DNA of 64,000 bases, taken from positions 1 to 64,000 of the forward strand of contig NZ_JAKFWH010000064.1 of assembly GCF_021731985.1 (NCBI RefSeq). Reading direction: 5' to 3'. The notes below the pieces were generated by a model that worked only from the letters and a program-made list of their open reading frames with translations, did no database searches and was not told the origin of the DNA. Position 1 is the stretch's first letter; every line of letters begins with the position of its first letter. This DNA is from Nitrosomonas sp. GTDB lineage: Bacteria > Pseudomonadota > Gammaproteobacteria > Burkholderiales > Nitrosomonadaceae. The position numbers were made by a program, and so were the translations under genes. Shown here piece after piece: positions 8,519 through 16,857 of this stretch.

Positions 8519-9084
8519 ACGAACAAGAGCTGGGAAAGGAAATTGCCAGATTTTTAGACTTCGGTGCTGATGAGACTATTAAGCAGAGTACTTTGTATCG
8601 GTTGCAATCAGCCCGTAGAGCGGCTTTGGAGAATTGCCAGCCCACATTGAGGATTATTAATTCAGGTGATGGCACTTCCGTTTACGGCGGACATGGCGAG
8701 CATTTTAATACTGGAAAGCTATTATTGCTGCTGATAGTGCTGTTTACTTTTGCCCTGGTGTCCGCAACTTATTGGCAATTCCTGGAAAAAAGTAAGTCAG
8801 CTATAGATAACACGATACTGGTTGATGACTTGTCGATAGATACGCATATGGGTGATGAATCTGAGCTGGGTGATGAATCATCGCTAGATGCTTATATTGA
8901 CAATGTGCTTAAATTGGTTGATGACTTATCGGTAGACGCACATATTGATAATGAACCTGAACGGATTGATGACATGCCGACAGATGCGCGTATTGATGAT
9001 GAGCCTGAATTGACTGACGAATTACCGATAGATACTCATGTTGATAATAATGAGCTTGATGAATGGTTAGATTCCAATAAATAG
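8515..9084 (+). CDS. DUF3619 family single-pass membrane protein with acidic repeat tail (sigma partner)
   Basis: The start is the ATG at 8515 overlapping the sigma stop, with GGAG just upstream. Residues 1-65 are the cytoplasmic DUF3619 head (LGKEIARFLDFGADE, SARRAAL), about 69-88 is a membrane helix (LLLLLIVLFTFALVSATYW), and the remaining 100 residues are an extremely acidic periplasmic tail made of four or five imperfect units of about 16-17 residues (DDLSIDTHMGDE, DDLSVDAHIDNE, DDMPTDARIDDE, DELPIDTHVDNN). Family members usually carry a single such motif. The topology suits a membrane anti-sigma factor or sensor, which is inferred from pairing only. Confidence 0.82.
   Translation: MNEQELGKEIARFLDFGADETIKQSTLYRLQSARRAALENCQPTLRIINSGDGTSVYGGHGEHFNTGKLLLLLIVLFTFALVSATYWQFLEKSKSAIDNTILVDDLSIDTHMGDESELGDESSLDAYIDNVLKLVDDLSVDAHIDNEPERIDDMPTDARIDDEPELTDELPIDTHVDNNELDEWLDSNK
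8820..9065 (+). repeat. Imperfect tandem repeat of about 48-51 bp in the DUF3619 gene
   Basis: Repeated units beginning near GTTGATGACTTGTCG and GATGACATGCCG encode the acidic D-D-L-x-x-D-x-H/R-x-D-x-E pattern. The copies differ at many third positions and by small length changes, so they are diverged rather than recent. Confidence 0.7.
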
Positions 9085-9432
9085 TTGTTATCAGGTTGTT
9101 TTTTATTTTCATTTGGTGTCTAGATAGAATCCGGCGAACTTTTCTGGAAAGAATTAAAGCCGTAGTAGCAGCGCGATCCAATCACAAATACAGCGCTGGT
9201 ATCTACGAGTAATTCCAGAAAAATCTAGAAAAAGTTCTTAGACCTTGGTCTAACGGTTACCGGTTAGTATAAAATACGCGTTCATTTGATTGAGCGGAAA
9301 TGATAAAAGCATGTTGTTGAAGAAGCTGTAGCTGTAAGCAAATTCTGCATCAATCCATTTGGTATTTGATCGCGCCTCGCCACTTAATTTTCTAGAGAAA
9401 TTCTTATATTGTCTTTTCTTGCAGCTTAGCGA
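9085..9432. other. Intergenic region before the ABC exporter
   Basis: No supported gene in 348 bases. It holds a perfect palindrome at 9238-9253 and presumably the promoter of the ABC exporter operon. ORFs on the minus strand here look random in composition. No U-tract terminator is evident after the DUF3619 gene. Confidence 0.5.
9238..9253. promoter_or_regulatory. Perfect palindrome, possible operator
   Basis: TTAGACCTTGGTCTAA is a perfect 16-base dyad with no U-tract, lying about 180 bases before the ABC exporter start. It could bind a dimeric regulator; nothing identifies which. Confidence 0.4.
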
Positions 9433-11730
9433 ATGCAGCAAATCCAGAGTTTATCACTGAATAATCTCCCATCGATCTGGGTCGAAGCACTTTCTTCACA
9501 ATTAATCGCTGAAGAAAATGTACTTGCCTGGCTTGAAATTGATCTCGATACACAACTCCATTTCGCCACCGGCCTTGTAGTGGTGACCAATAAGCGCTTA
9601 CTGACCAAAATGGCAAGCGATGAAATTTGGCAAGAATGGTATTATCAGAAAGACTTATTGCTGGCGCAACGGGATTACGCCGGTGTCGGTTGTCTTGAAT
9701 TATTTGATGCGCATGCACGGCTTGCTTATTGGCGTTACCGTTTAGGTAACGATATAGCAGTGAGTCGACTCATCGAATGCTTTACGCAACAACTCGACTA
9801 TTATCTTACCGGTAAACTGCCGGTAGTAGCGGAGCATACACAGGTTCAATGCCCGAACTGTGCTGCATTTCTATCCTCTGAACAGGAAGAGTGCCCAGTC
9901 TGCGACAAACAGAGTCATGCACCACCTTCTACCTGGACATTATTGCGTTTGTGGCGCTTCGCAAAGCCCTACAAAGGCCGCTTGCTTATTGGATTTTTGT
10001 TGACCTTATGTAGTACCGCCGCAACATTGGTGCCACCCTATTTAACCATGCCGCTCATGGATAATGTGTTGATACCGTATCAGAATGGTCAACCGATCAA
10101 TACGGATTTGGTAACGCTGTATCTTTCTGGTTTGCTGGTTGCAGCGGTACTTGCTTGGATGTTGGGTTGGGCACGAACGTATATGCTGGCACTGGTTTCG
10201 GAGCGCATCGGTGCTGACCTGCGTACCGCAACTTACGAGCATCTTCTCAATCTTTCCCAGGAATATTTCGGCGGCAAACGTACCGGTGATTTAATGGCAC
10301 GCATCGGCGCTGAAACTGATCGTATTAATCTTTTTATTTCATTGCATTTGCTGGATTTTGCCACCGATGTCATCATGATTGTTATGACAGCCGTGATTCT
10401 AATTTCAATCAATCCGTGGCTGGCACTTGTGACGCTCGTGCCTTTGCCGATTATTGCATGGTTGATTCATCTGGTTCGGGACCGGTTGCGAATTGGTTTT
10501 GAGAAGGTTGATCGTATCTGGGCTGAAGTGAATAATGTGCTTGCGGATACTATTCCGGGCATCCGGGTGGTGAAGGCATTCGCACAGGAAAAGAGAGAAT
10601 CGGCGCGTTTCCACGCCGCAAATCAGCGGAATTTGCAGATCAACGATCGTGTGAACAGAATCTGGTCGTTATTTACACCGACTGTTACGTTACTGACAGA
10701 AGTCGGGTTACTGGTTGTGTGGGTATTTGGTATTTGGCAGATATCGAAGGATGAAATTACAGTCGGGGTGCTTACCGCCTTTCTTGCTTATATTGGCCGT
10801 TTTTATATTCGACTCGATACGATGAGCCGTATTGTTTCCGTCACGCAAAAAGCCGCCGCGGGCACCAAGCGGATTTTTGACATTCTGGACCATGTTTCCA
10901 GCGTTCCGGAATCATCTAATCCTGTGCATTTGCCGGCAATCCAGGGGAAAATTGAATTGCGCAATGTCGGTTTCCGTTATGGAACGCGTAGCATCACGCG
11001 TGACATCAATCTGATTATCAAGCCCGGAGAAATGATTGGCTTAGTTGGGCACAGCGGTTCCGGGAAAAGCACCTTAGTCAATTTGATCTGCCGTTTCTAC
11101 GATGTTACCGAAGGAATGATTCTGATTGATGGGCATGATATACGCTCGTTACCGATTGCTGAGTATCGCAAAAATATCGGGCTGGTTCTTCAGGAGCCTT
11201 TTCTGTTTTATGGCACCATTGCGGAAAATATTGCCTATGGTAAACCGGATGCAACACGCCCGGAAATTGTTTCAGCCGCTCGCGCGGCGCATGCCCATGA
11301 ATTTATTCTGCGACTGCCCCATGGTTACGATTCGCTGGTAGGGGAACGTGGTCAAGCGCTGTCTGGTGGTGAGCGTCAACGTATCTCGATTGCTCGTGCA
11401 CTATTGATTGATCCGCGTATTCTGATTTTGGATGAAGCGACTTCTTCGGTTGATACAACTACTGAAAAAGATATTCAGAAGGCATTGGATAATCTGGTGC
11501 GTGGCCGTACAACGATTGCCATCGCGCATCGCCTGTCGACTTTGCGCGAGGCCAATCGGTTGATTGTTCTTGACCGGGGTAGAATCGTAGAAATTGGAAA
11601 TCATACTGAATTGATGGCGCGTGAAGGCTATTACTATCGTTTGTATCTGGCTCAAGCGCGTAATGTCGATACTGAGGATCGGGCCATTGTTTCCGTTGCG
11701 GAGCATAGTGCTGCGGGGGAACATAAATGA
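9433..11730 (+). CDS. ABC exporter with N-terminal zinc-ribbon extension (cyanophycin-associated type)
   Basis: 765 residues: residues 1-130 are a cytoplasmic domain of unknown fold, 138-157 a zinc ribbon with two CPxC pairs (CPNC and CPVC), 180-470 a six-helix ABC exporter membrane domain, and 490-745 the ATPase (Walker A GHSGSGKST, signature LSGGERQRIS, Walker B ILILDEATSS, H-loop AHRLS). Catalytic residues are intact, so it should act as a homodimer. This architecture followed by DUF1854 is, to my knowledge, the pair found in betaproteobacterial cyanophycin (CphA) loci, but no CphA lies in the window. Substrate unknown. It overlaps the next gene by ATGA. Confidence 0.85.
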   Translation: MQQIQSLSLNNLPSIWVEALSSQLIAEENVLAWLEIDLDTQLHFATGLVVVTNKRLLTKMASDEIWQEWYYQKDLLLAQRDYAGVGCLELFDAHARLAYWRYRLGNDIAVSRLIECFTQQLDYYLTGKLPVVAEHTQVQCPNCAAFLSSEQEECPVCDKQSHAPPSTWTLLRLWRFAKPYKGRLLIGFLLTLCSTAATLVPPYLTMPLMDNVLIPYQNGQPINTDLVTLYLSGLLVAAVLAWMLGWARTYMLALVSERIGADLRTATYEHLLNLSQEYFGGKRTGDLMARIGAETDRINLFISLHLLDFATDVIMIVMTAVILISINPWLALVTLVPLPIIAWLIHLVRDRLRIGFEKVDRIWAEVNNVLADTIPGIRVVKAFAQEKRESARFHAANQRNLQINDRVNRIWSLFTPTVTLLTEVGLLVVWVFGIWQISKDEITVGVLTAFLAYIGRFYIRLDTMSRIVSVTQKAAAGTKRIFDILDHVSSVPESSNPVHLPAIQGKIELRNVGFRYGTRSITRDINLIIKPGEMIGLVGHSGSGKSTLVNLICRFYDVTEGMILIDGHDIRSLPIAEYRKNIGLVLQEPFLFYGTIAENIAYGKPDATRPEIVSAARAAHAHEFILRLPHGYDSLVGERGQALSGGERQRISIARALLIDPRILILDEATSSVDTTTEKDIQKALDNLVRGRTTIAIAHRLSTLREANRLIVLDRGRIVEIGNHTELMAREGYYYRLYLAQARNVDTEDRAIVSVAEHSAAGEHK

Positions 11731-12200
11731 ATGGTGCAGATAAGTATCAACTAAACCGGAATTCATATGGGCGATTGGTTTTTACCGACCGGACCGGCTT
11801 GATGCAAGAGGGTGTAGTGCCGGTACGATCATTTCCGATTACTGATCCAGATCAAGGGATTGCTTTGATTGATTCGCACGGCCATGAGTTATTGTGGATA
11901 GAGCGATTGGCTGATTTGCCGGAAGATTATCGTGTGCTCATTGAATCGGAGCTTGCGAGTCGTGAATTTGTGCCCGAGATAATGCGTGTTCTTAAGGTCT
12001 CAAGCTTTATTACACCGAATACCTGGCAAGTTGAAACGGATCGCGGCGAGTCTACTTTTCTACTCAAAGGTGAAGAAGATATCCGCCGTTTAACAGTGTC
12101 ATCGTTGATGATTACAGATAGCTATGGCATTCATTTTCTGATTCGTGATCGCTTGGCGCTTGATCGCCATAGCCGTAAATTGCTGGATCATTTTCTTTAA
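11727..12200 (+). CDS. DUF1854 family protein
   Basis: 157 residues, soluble, translationally coupled to the ABC exporter (ATGA overlap). The family pattern is visible: GVVPVRSFPITDPDQGIAL, then HELLWIERLADLP and REFVPEIMRVLKVSSF, then WQVETDRGESTFLLKGEEDIRRL. Function unknown; its almost obligate linkage to this exporter type suggests a cytoplasmic partner or regulator of the transporter. It ends convergently with mnmE, 34 bases apart. Confidence 0.85.
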   Translation: MNGADKYQLNRNSYGRLVFTDRTGLMQEGVVPVRSFPITDPDQGIALIDSHGHELLWIERLADLPEDYRVLIESELASREFVPEIMRVLKVSSFITPNTWQVETDRGESTFLLKGEEDIRRLTVSSLMITDSYGIHFLIRDRLALDRHSRKLLDHFL

Positions 12201-12234
12201 TACCAGTTCTCGGTTTATAGCAAAGAAAAAGATG

Positions 12235-13590
12235 CTATTTTCCGATGCAGAAATGAGAAAAAATTTCTCCAAGCAGATCATCAGCAGTAAATTTCCCTGT
12301 TATTGCCGATAGGGCATGTTGTGCAAGTCTGAGTTCTTCGGCGAGCAGCTCCAACTGCGATTCATTTTCAGTGAATATTTGTGCATTTTGCAGATTTTCC
12401 TTGGCTTGTTTCAGCGCTTCCAGATGGCGCTGCCTGGCCATAAAAACCCCCTCTCCGGAGTGATTGAATTGCCAGCCGACGATATCCAGTATTTTTTCGC
12501 GTAGCAATTCGATGCCTGCGCCAGTTTTAGCAGAAAGATGAATGCTGATATCGGTTCTTTCACCTTCAATTCTTGGCCGCTGATTCAGAAGATCAATTTT
12601 GTTGAATACAGTGATCAGGGGCTTGTCACAAGGGATACATTTCTGTATTTGATCTTTTGTATCAGGCTGATGTTGACTGCTATCCACCAACTGAAGCACC
12701 ATGTTGGCATTCTTAATCGCAGCATGCGTGCGTTCGATACCTTTTTGTTCGACAACATCACTGGTTTCTCTCAGACCCGCTGTGTCGGTAATATGAATGG
12801 GTATGCCGGCAATGGCAATAGTTCTTTGGATAGTGTCACGAGTGGTTCCTGGGATTTCTGTAACGATGGCGGCATCATCCTCAACCAGCTGGTTCAATAA
12901 ACTGGATTTGCCTACATTGGGTGCGCCTACGAGGACAATTTTGATCCCTTCCTGCAATAAGTTTCCTCGCTGTGCTGCGATGAATATTTGCTCAAATTGG
13001 GTACGAATATGACTCAGTCTTTCCTTGATGCGCGATGCCTGCAAATTATCAATCTCATCTTCTGGAAAATCGAGAATTGCTTCTATGAGCATGCGGAGCG
13101 TGATCAATAAACTTACCAGCTCATCAATCCTGGCAGAGAATTGGCCTTGCAAAGAATTAATCGCGCAACGTGCAGCCTCATGGGTGCTGGCTTCGATGAT
13201 GGCAGCTACGCTTTCGGCCTGGATTAAGTCAATTTTATTATTCAGGTAAGCGCGTAGTGTAAATTCCCCCGGTTGTGCTAGGCGAGCACCCGCAGAAAGG
13301 CATCGGTTAAGCAACAGATTCATGATTGCTGGGCCGCCATGTCCTTGTAATTCAAGTATGTCTTCGCCAGTGTATGAGTTGGGTGCCGGAAAATAAAGCG
13401 CAATACCTTGATCAATGATCTGGCCATTTGCATCCAGAAATTTGCCGAAGCAGGCGTAGCGCGGTTCTGGGATTTTCCCCAGTATCGTCTCTGCCAAGTG
13501 TTGCAGATTACTGCCGGAAATACGTATTACGCCAATTCCACCTTTGCCAGGGGGTGTTGCGATAGCTGCAATGATATCGGGGCTTACTAT
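12235..13590 (-). CDS. mnmE: tRNA uridine-5-carboxymethylaminomethyl modification GTPase MnmE
   Basis: MnmE with MnmG modifies U34 of several tRNAs. The G domain is complete (G1 GAPNVGKSS, G3 DTAG, G4 NKID), and the chain ends in the invariant CIGK. The ORF track starts at a TTG at 13497, but the frame continues upstream through IIAAIATPPGKGGIGVIRISG, the true family N-terminus (formyl-THF binding region). Between this and an in-frame TAG at 13611-13609 there is no ATG, GTG or TTG. GGAG at 13601-13598 is spaced 7 bases from ATA at 13590, giving IVSPDIIAAIA and 451 residues, the normal length. So initiation at AUA, or a mutated/misread start, is indicated. Confidence 0.93.
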   Translation of the reverse strand: MVSPDIIAAIATPPGKGGIGVIRISGSNLQHLAETILGKIPEPRYACFGKFLDANGQIIDQGIALYFPAPNSYTGEDILELQGHGGPAIMNLLLNRCLSAGARLAQPGEFTLRAYLNNKIDLIQAESVAAIIEASTHEAARCAINSLQGQFSARIDELVSLLITLRMLIEAILDFPEDEIDNLQASRIKERLSHIRTQFEQIFIAAQRGNLLQEGIKIVLVGAPNVGKSSLLNQLVEDDAAIVTEIPGTTRDTIQRTIAIAGIPIHITDTAGLRETSDVVEQKGIERTHAAIKNANMVLQLVDSSQHQPDTKDQIQKCIPCDKPLITVFNKIDLLNQRPRIEGERTDISIHLSAKTGAGIELLREKILDIVGWQFNHSGEGVFMARQRHLEALKQAKENLQNAQIFTENESQLELLAEELRLAQHALSAITGKFTADDLLGEIFSHFCIGK

Positions 13591-13617
13591 GAATGATCTC
13601 CATGGATACTACTTAAA

Positions 13618-13651
13618 TTACCGGTTATTCATGATGCTAAATAACCGGTAA
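13618..13651. terminator. Inverted repeat between yidC and mnmE
   Basis: TTACCGGTTAT and ATAACCGGTAA form an 11-bp perfect stem around a 12-base loop, just after the yidC stop. There is no U-tract, so it may be a weak terminator, an mRNA-stabilising stem or a binding site. Confidence 0.5.
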
Positions 13652-13659
13652 ATGATAGT

Positions 13660-15585
13660 CTATTTCTTCTTTGCTCTCTTACTAGCAGGTGCGCTTTTTG
13701 TTTTTGCCGGTGCTTTATTTTGAGCGGGTACTGCTGCGGCAGGTGATTGCGGTTTTTCGTTTTGCGCAGTGTTTGCAACAGATATTACTTCTTCCTTGAC
13801 TGTGTTTTCGTCATCAGCAGCAGAGGGAGCAAGCAGTTGAGATTTCTCTGTAGCAGTTTCTGGTTTGTCCTTTCTTTTTTTCTTATTTTTGTCCTTGTTA
13901 GCTTCTTCTTCAGCTTTGTTTTCGTACATCCGCGTTATTTGCCATTGCTGGGTGATCGAAAGGATATTGTTACAGAGTGAATAAAGTACGAGTCCAGACG
14001 GGAAAAAGAAAAAGAAAATGCTAAATGCAATAGGCATAATCTGCATTACTTTTGCCTGCATTGGATCTGCAGGTGTAGGGCTGAGTTTAGATTGGATCCA
14101 CATTGATACGCCCATAATTACCGGGAGTACATAATACGGATCAGGTACAGACATATCAGTGATCCATAATGCAAACGGTGCATAGCGCAATTCAACAGCA
14201 GCCATTAATGTCCAAAACAAAGCAATAAATACGGGAATCTGGACTAAAATTGGCAAACAGCCGCCCATCGGGTTAATTTTTTCTTCTTTGTAAAACTCCA
14301 TCATCGCTTGATGCATACGCTGACGATCACTGGCGTATTGTTCACGTATTCGCTGCAATTTAGGAGTAACTACCCGCAGTTTAGCCATGGAGCGATAGCC
14401 GGCTGCAGATAGCGGGAAAAATATCAATTTGACAGTCAACGTCAGGAGAATAATTGCTGCACCCCAGTTGTCTGTCCACGAATGATAAAAAGAAAGCAAC
14501 CAAAATAATGGCACAGCAAGTACTGTCAACCAGCCATAGTCAACTGTAAGTTCAAGTCCCGGTGCCAGCTCAGCAAGTTTATTTTGCTCCTGAGGGCCTG
14601 CGTAGAAAGGCATTGTTATGTTTTTAGTTTGCCCTGGTTCAATCGTACCAAGGGGTGCAATAACACCGGCTGTATATTGGTTAGGCGCCAGTTGTTTTGC
14701 GTAATACTCACGGGGCGTATTCTGTGCAGGTAGCCAGGCAGTCAAGAAATAGTGCTCAAGCATAGCTATCCAGCCATTATCTGCATTGGTTGGGTATTCT
14801 GCTTTATTTTTATCTAGGTCAGAAAATTTTATTTTTAGAAATTTATCCGCCTCCGTATACATTGCAGCTCCTGTATAGGAGTGAACCATTGTACTGGCAT
14901 CGGTAGGGTCGTTTGCATCCCGGAACATCTGAAAATATGAGAATGGAATAATTGTAGTATCACTATGATTTTCTATCTCAAAATTGACATCTATTACATA
15001 GCTGCCGCGATGGAAGGTATAAATCTTGGCTACTTGTATACCATCCATTTCGGGTGCCAGGAGACGTATCACTATCTTGTCCTGACCAGGCTCAAGTTCA
15101 TAGCTATAATTATTCGAATCTATCGTATATTTTGTTTTGTGATTAGGTAATCCATCGCCGATCAACCCTGATTGTGCAACATGGAATCGCGCGGTTTTAT
15201 CCAATAATAGTTCGTATGGTTTATTTTTATCTTCTCTGGATGGGTGTTGGATTAAACCAAGTTGCCGTATATCGCCGCCTGCTGTGTCAATTTCAGCAAC
15301 GACCATATCCGTTTTGATGTGAATTTTTTCCCCTATTGTGAATAGATTAGGCGTTACGGATGGGTTGCCGTTTTCTATTCCGGAAGAAATTCCAGGTTCC
15401 CCGGTTGACGAAGACAATTCATCGCCTGGCACTGGTAACGGGTCATGACGCTGATTTGATGAATTCGAGGCCGCTCCGGACATTACTTGTGAAGCAGACG
15501 GGTATAATTCTTTTTGCCACGCGTCCCAAAGAAAAAGTAACGAGGTGGAGAAAATGATAATAAGTACAAGTTTTTTTGTTTCCAT
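13660..15585 (-). CDS. yidC: Membrane protein insertase YidC with a long basic C-terminal tail
   Basis: 641 residues, longer than the common 540-560. A first membrane helix (residues 7-22) is followed by the periplasmic beta-supersandwich domain (about 85-370) and the conserved five-helix insertase core (about 375-555; GGCLPILVQIPVFIALFW, MQAKVMQIMPIAF). After the last helix a tail of about 85 residues is rich in Lys, Ala and Glu (KNKKKRKDK, ending SKRAKKK). YidC inserts and folds inner-membrane proteins alone or with SecYEG. It sits in the rpmH-rnpA-yidD-yidC-mnmE order. Confidence 0.96.
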   Translation of the reverse strand: METKKLVLIIIFSTSLLFLWDAWQKELYPSASQVMSGAASNSSNQRHDPLPVPGDELSSSTGEPGISSGIENGNPSVTPNLFTIGEKIHIKTDMVVAEIDTAGGDIRQLGLIQHPSREDKNKPYELLLDKTARFHVAQSGLIGDGLPNHKTKYTIDSNNYSYELEPGQDKIVIRLLAPEMDGIQVAKIYTFHRGSYVIDVNFEIENHSDTTIIPFSYFQMFRDANDPTDASTMVHSYTGAAMYTEADKFLKIKFSDLDKNKAEYPTNADNGWIAMLEHYFLTAWLPAQNTPREYYAKQLAPNQYTAGVIAPLGTIEPGQTKNITMPFYAGPQEQNKLAELAPGLELTVDYGWLTVLAVPLFWLLSFYHSWTDNWGAAIILLTLTVKLIFFPLSAAGYRSMAKLRVVTPKLQRIREQYASDRQRMHQAMMEFYKEEKINPMGGCLPILVQIPVFIALFWTLMAAVELRYAPFALWITDMSVPDPYYVLPVIMGVSMWIQSKLSPTPADPMQAKVMQIMPIAFSIFFFFFPSGLVLYSLCNNILSITQQWQITRMYENKAEEEANKDKNKKKRKDKPETATEKSQLLAPSAADDENTVKEEVISVANTAQNEKPQSPAAAVPAQNKAPAKTKSAPASKRAKKK

Positions 15586-15764
15586 TATTTATCTGATCAG
15601 GTTGGTTTTTTTCGACAAAACTGCTTGTGTGCGATGCGTGTCAGTTGATCGTGCAATTGGGTTCTTTGCTGTATTTTCATTTTATGGCAGAGCTACGTCG
15701 TCGATAGTTTTGTAGGTATAAAGTAGTAAATTTTCTATGTGCGATAGCGGGAATTAATACTTAA

Positions 15765-15974
15765 TCAGGGAACCGGCTCGTAACCACCTTTACTCCAAGG
15801 ATTACATCGCAGTATGCGCCAGATACTTAATCGTGTTCCATGGAGTAGCCCATATTTTGCGTATGCCTCACAGGCATATTGTGAGCAGGTTGGGCTAAAA
15901 CGACATGAAGGTGCCGAAAGTGGGCTGATGCAGTACTGGTAGAATTTTATAAAGGCAATAATTAACCGTGACAT
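15765..15974 (-). CDS. yidD: Membrane protein insertion efficiency factor YidD
   Basis: 69 residues, typical length. An amphipathic/hydrophobic N-terminus ([16 protein letters not shown]) precedes the conserved cysteine core [19 protein letters not shown] and the [13 protein letters not shown] end. It assists YidC-dependent insertion at the inner membrane. Its start overlaps the end of rnpA by 13 bases, so it is translationally coupled. Confidence 0.95.
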   Translation of the reverse strand: MSRLIIAFIKFYQYCISPLSAPSCRFSPTCSQYACEAYAKYGLLHGTRLSIWRILRCNPWSKGGYEPVP

Positions 15975-16315
15975 TGCTGTAGCTGGTGCATTAATAATTG
16001 CGTTTCAGTGGCCAGTTTTATCGATTCATTCCTAGCAACAGGACGTCGTAATCGTATTACCCAATCTATTTCATTTGTTTCATCGTTGAGCCGGTTTCTA
16101 CGAAATGTCTCTCGCAGTATACGTTTAATCCAATTACGTTTGACTGCGTGCTGTTCGATTTTCTTTGAAACGATTAGCCCAAGCCGCGCATAACCAAGTC
16201 CATTCGGCTTCATATAAATCTGGATTAAATCACCACTAACCTGATATTTTAAATTAATTATTGCAGCAAATTCTGTTGCTTTATGTAATCTGCAATTTCT
16301 CGGCAGGGTATGAAT
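15962..16315 (-). CDS. rnpA: Ribonuclease P protein component RnpA, non-canonical start
   Basis: The ORF track gives only 83 residues from an internal Met at 16213. The frame runs on upstream and encodes [16 protein letters not shown], the missing RnpA N-terminus, so the true protein is about 114-123 residues. The signature [16 protein letters not shown] is intact. Upstream of that N-terminus, back to an in-frame TAA, there is no ATG, GTG or TTG; candidates are ATT at 16315 (used here), ATT at 16333 or CTG at 16306, none with a strong ribosome-binding site. RnpA binds the RNase P RNA for tRNA 5' processing. It lies between rpmH and yidD as usual. Confidence 0.88.
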   Translation of the reverse strand: MHTLPRNCRLHKATEFAAIINLKYQVSGDLIQIYMKPNGLGYARLGLIVSKKIEQHAVKRNWIKRILRETFRRNRLNDETNEIDWVIRLRRPVARNESIKLATETQLLMHQLQQCHG

Positions 16316-16355
16316 TTCAACAAATCTAAAAATAAAAAATTTTTATCCAATAAAA

Positions 16356-16490
16356 TTAAACACTCAATCGTGCACGGCCTTTTGCGCGACGAGCGCGAAT
16401 CACGGCAGCACCACCACGTGTTTTCATGCGCACAAGAAACCCATGGGTACGCTTTCTTCTAGTAACGGAAGGCTGATAAGTACGTTTCAT
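16356..16490 (-). CDS. rpmH: 50S ribosomal protein L34 (too short for the ORF track)
   Basis: 44 residues: [18 protein letters not shown] at the start, then the Arg/Lys/Gly-rich L34 body ending GRARLSV. A GAGAG ribosome-binding site lies just upstream of the ATG. It is the first gene of the rpmH-rnpA-yidD-yidC-mnmE cluster. Confidence 0.97.
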   Translation of the reverse strand: MKRTYQPSVTRRKRTHGFLVRMKTRGGAAVIRARRAKGRARLSV

Positions 16491-16857
16491 TTTTCTCTCT
16501 AAATTTATTTAGTCAATGGAACCGCGTATTAAAACTTGTTATGGGGTCTTATGTCAATATCCTTTTTATGAATCAACTGCTACCCCGCATAAAATAGCAT
16601 GAGTAATAGGCGTAAGTATGAGTGATAAGTAATTGATAATTTATTAATAATTGTGTATTTAAATAGTGAAGCGGTTTCTTTACTTGATTACAGTTTTCAT
16701 AAAACGACTTTACATTTTTATAACTGTATGGTAATTAGAGTGGAAATGGTTATTTGTTATGGAAGATCTTGTATTTATTATCCGATAAGATAATTTAATC
16801 GGGGGTAAAAAAGTAGCTGTTTTTATTATATGACTAAATAATGCATGTGGGGTTTGT
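16491..16857. other. Intergenic region between rpmH and the DUF5658 gene
   Basis: AT-rich 367 bases between divergent genes, presumably holding both promoters. In many bacteria dnaA and the origin lie beside rpmH. Here I found no DnaA box cluster (TTATCCACA or close variants) and no dnaA, so I do not call an origin. Confidence 0.5.

Noticed and set aside
16491-16857. Replication origin beside rpmH
   Set aside because: No dnaA gene and no cluster of DnaA boxes in the region, only generic AT-rich sequence.
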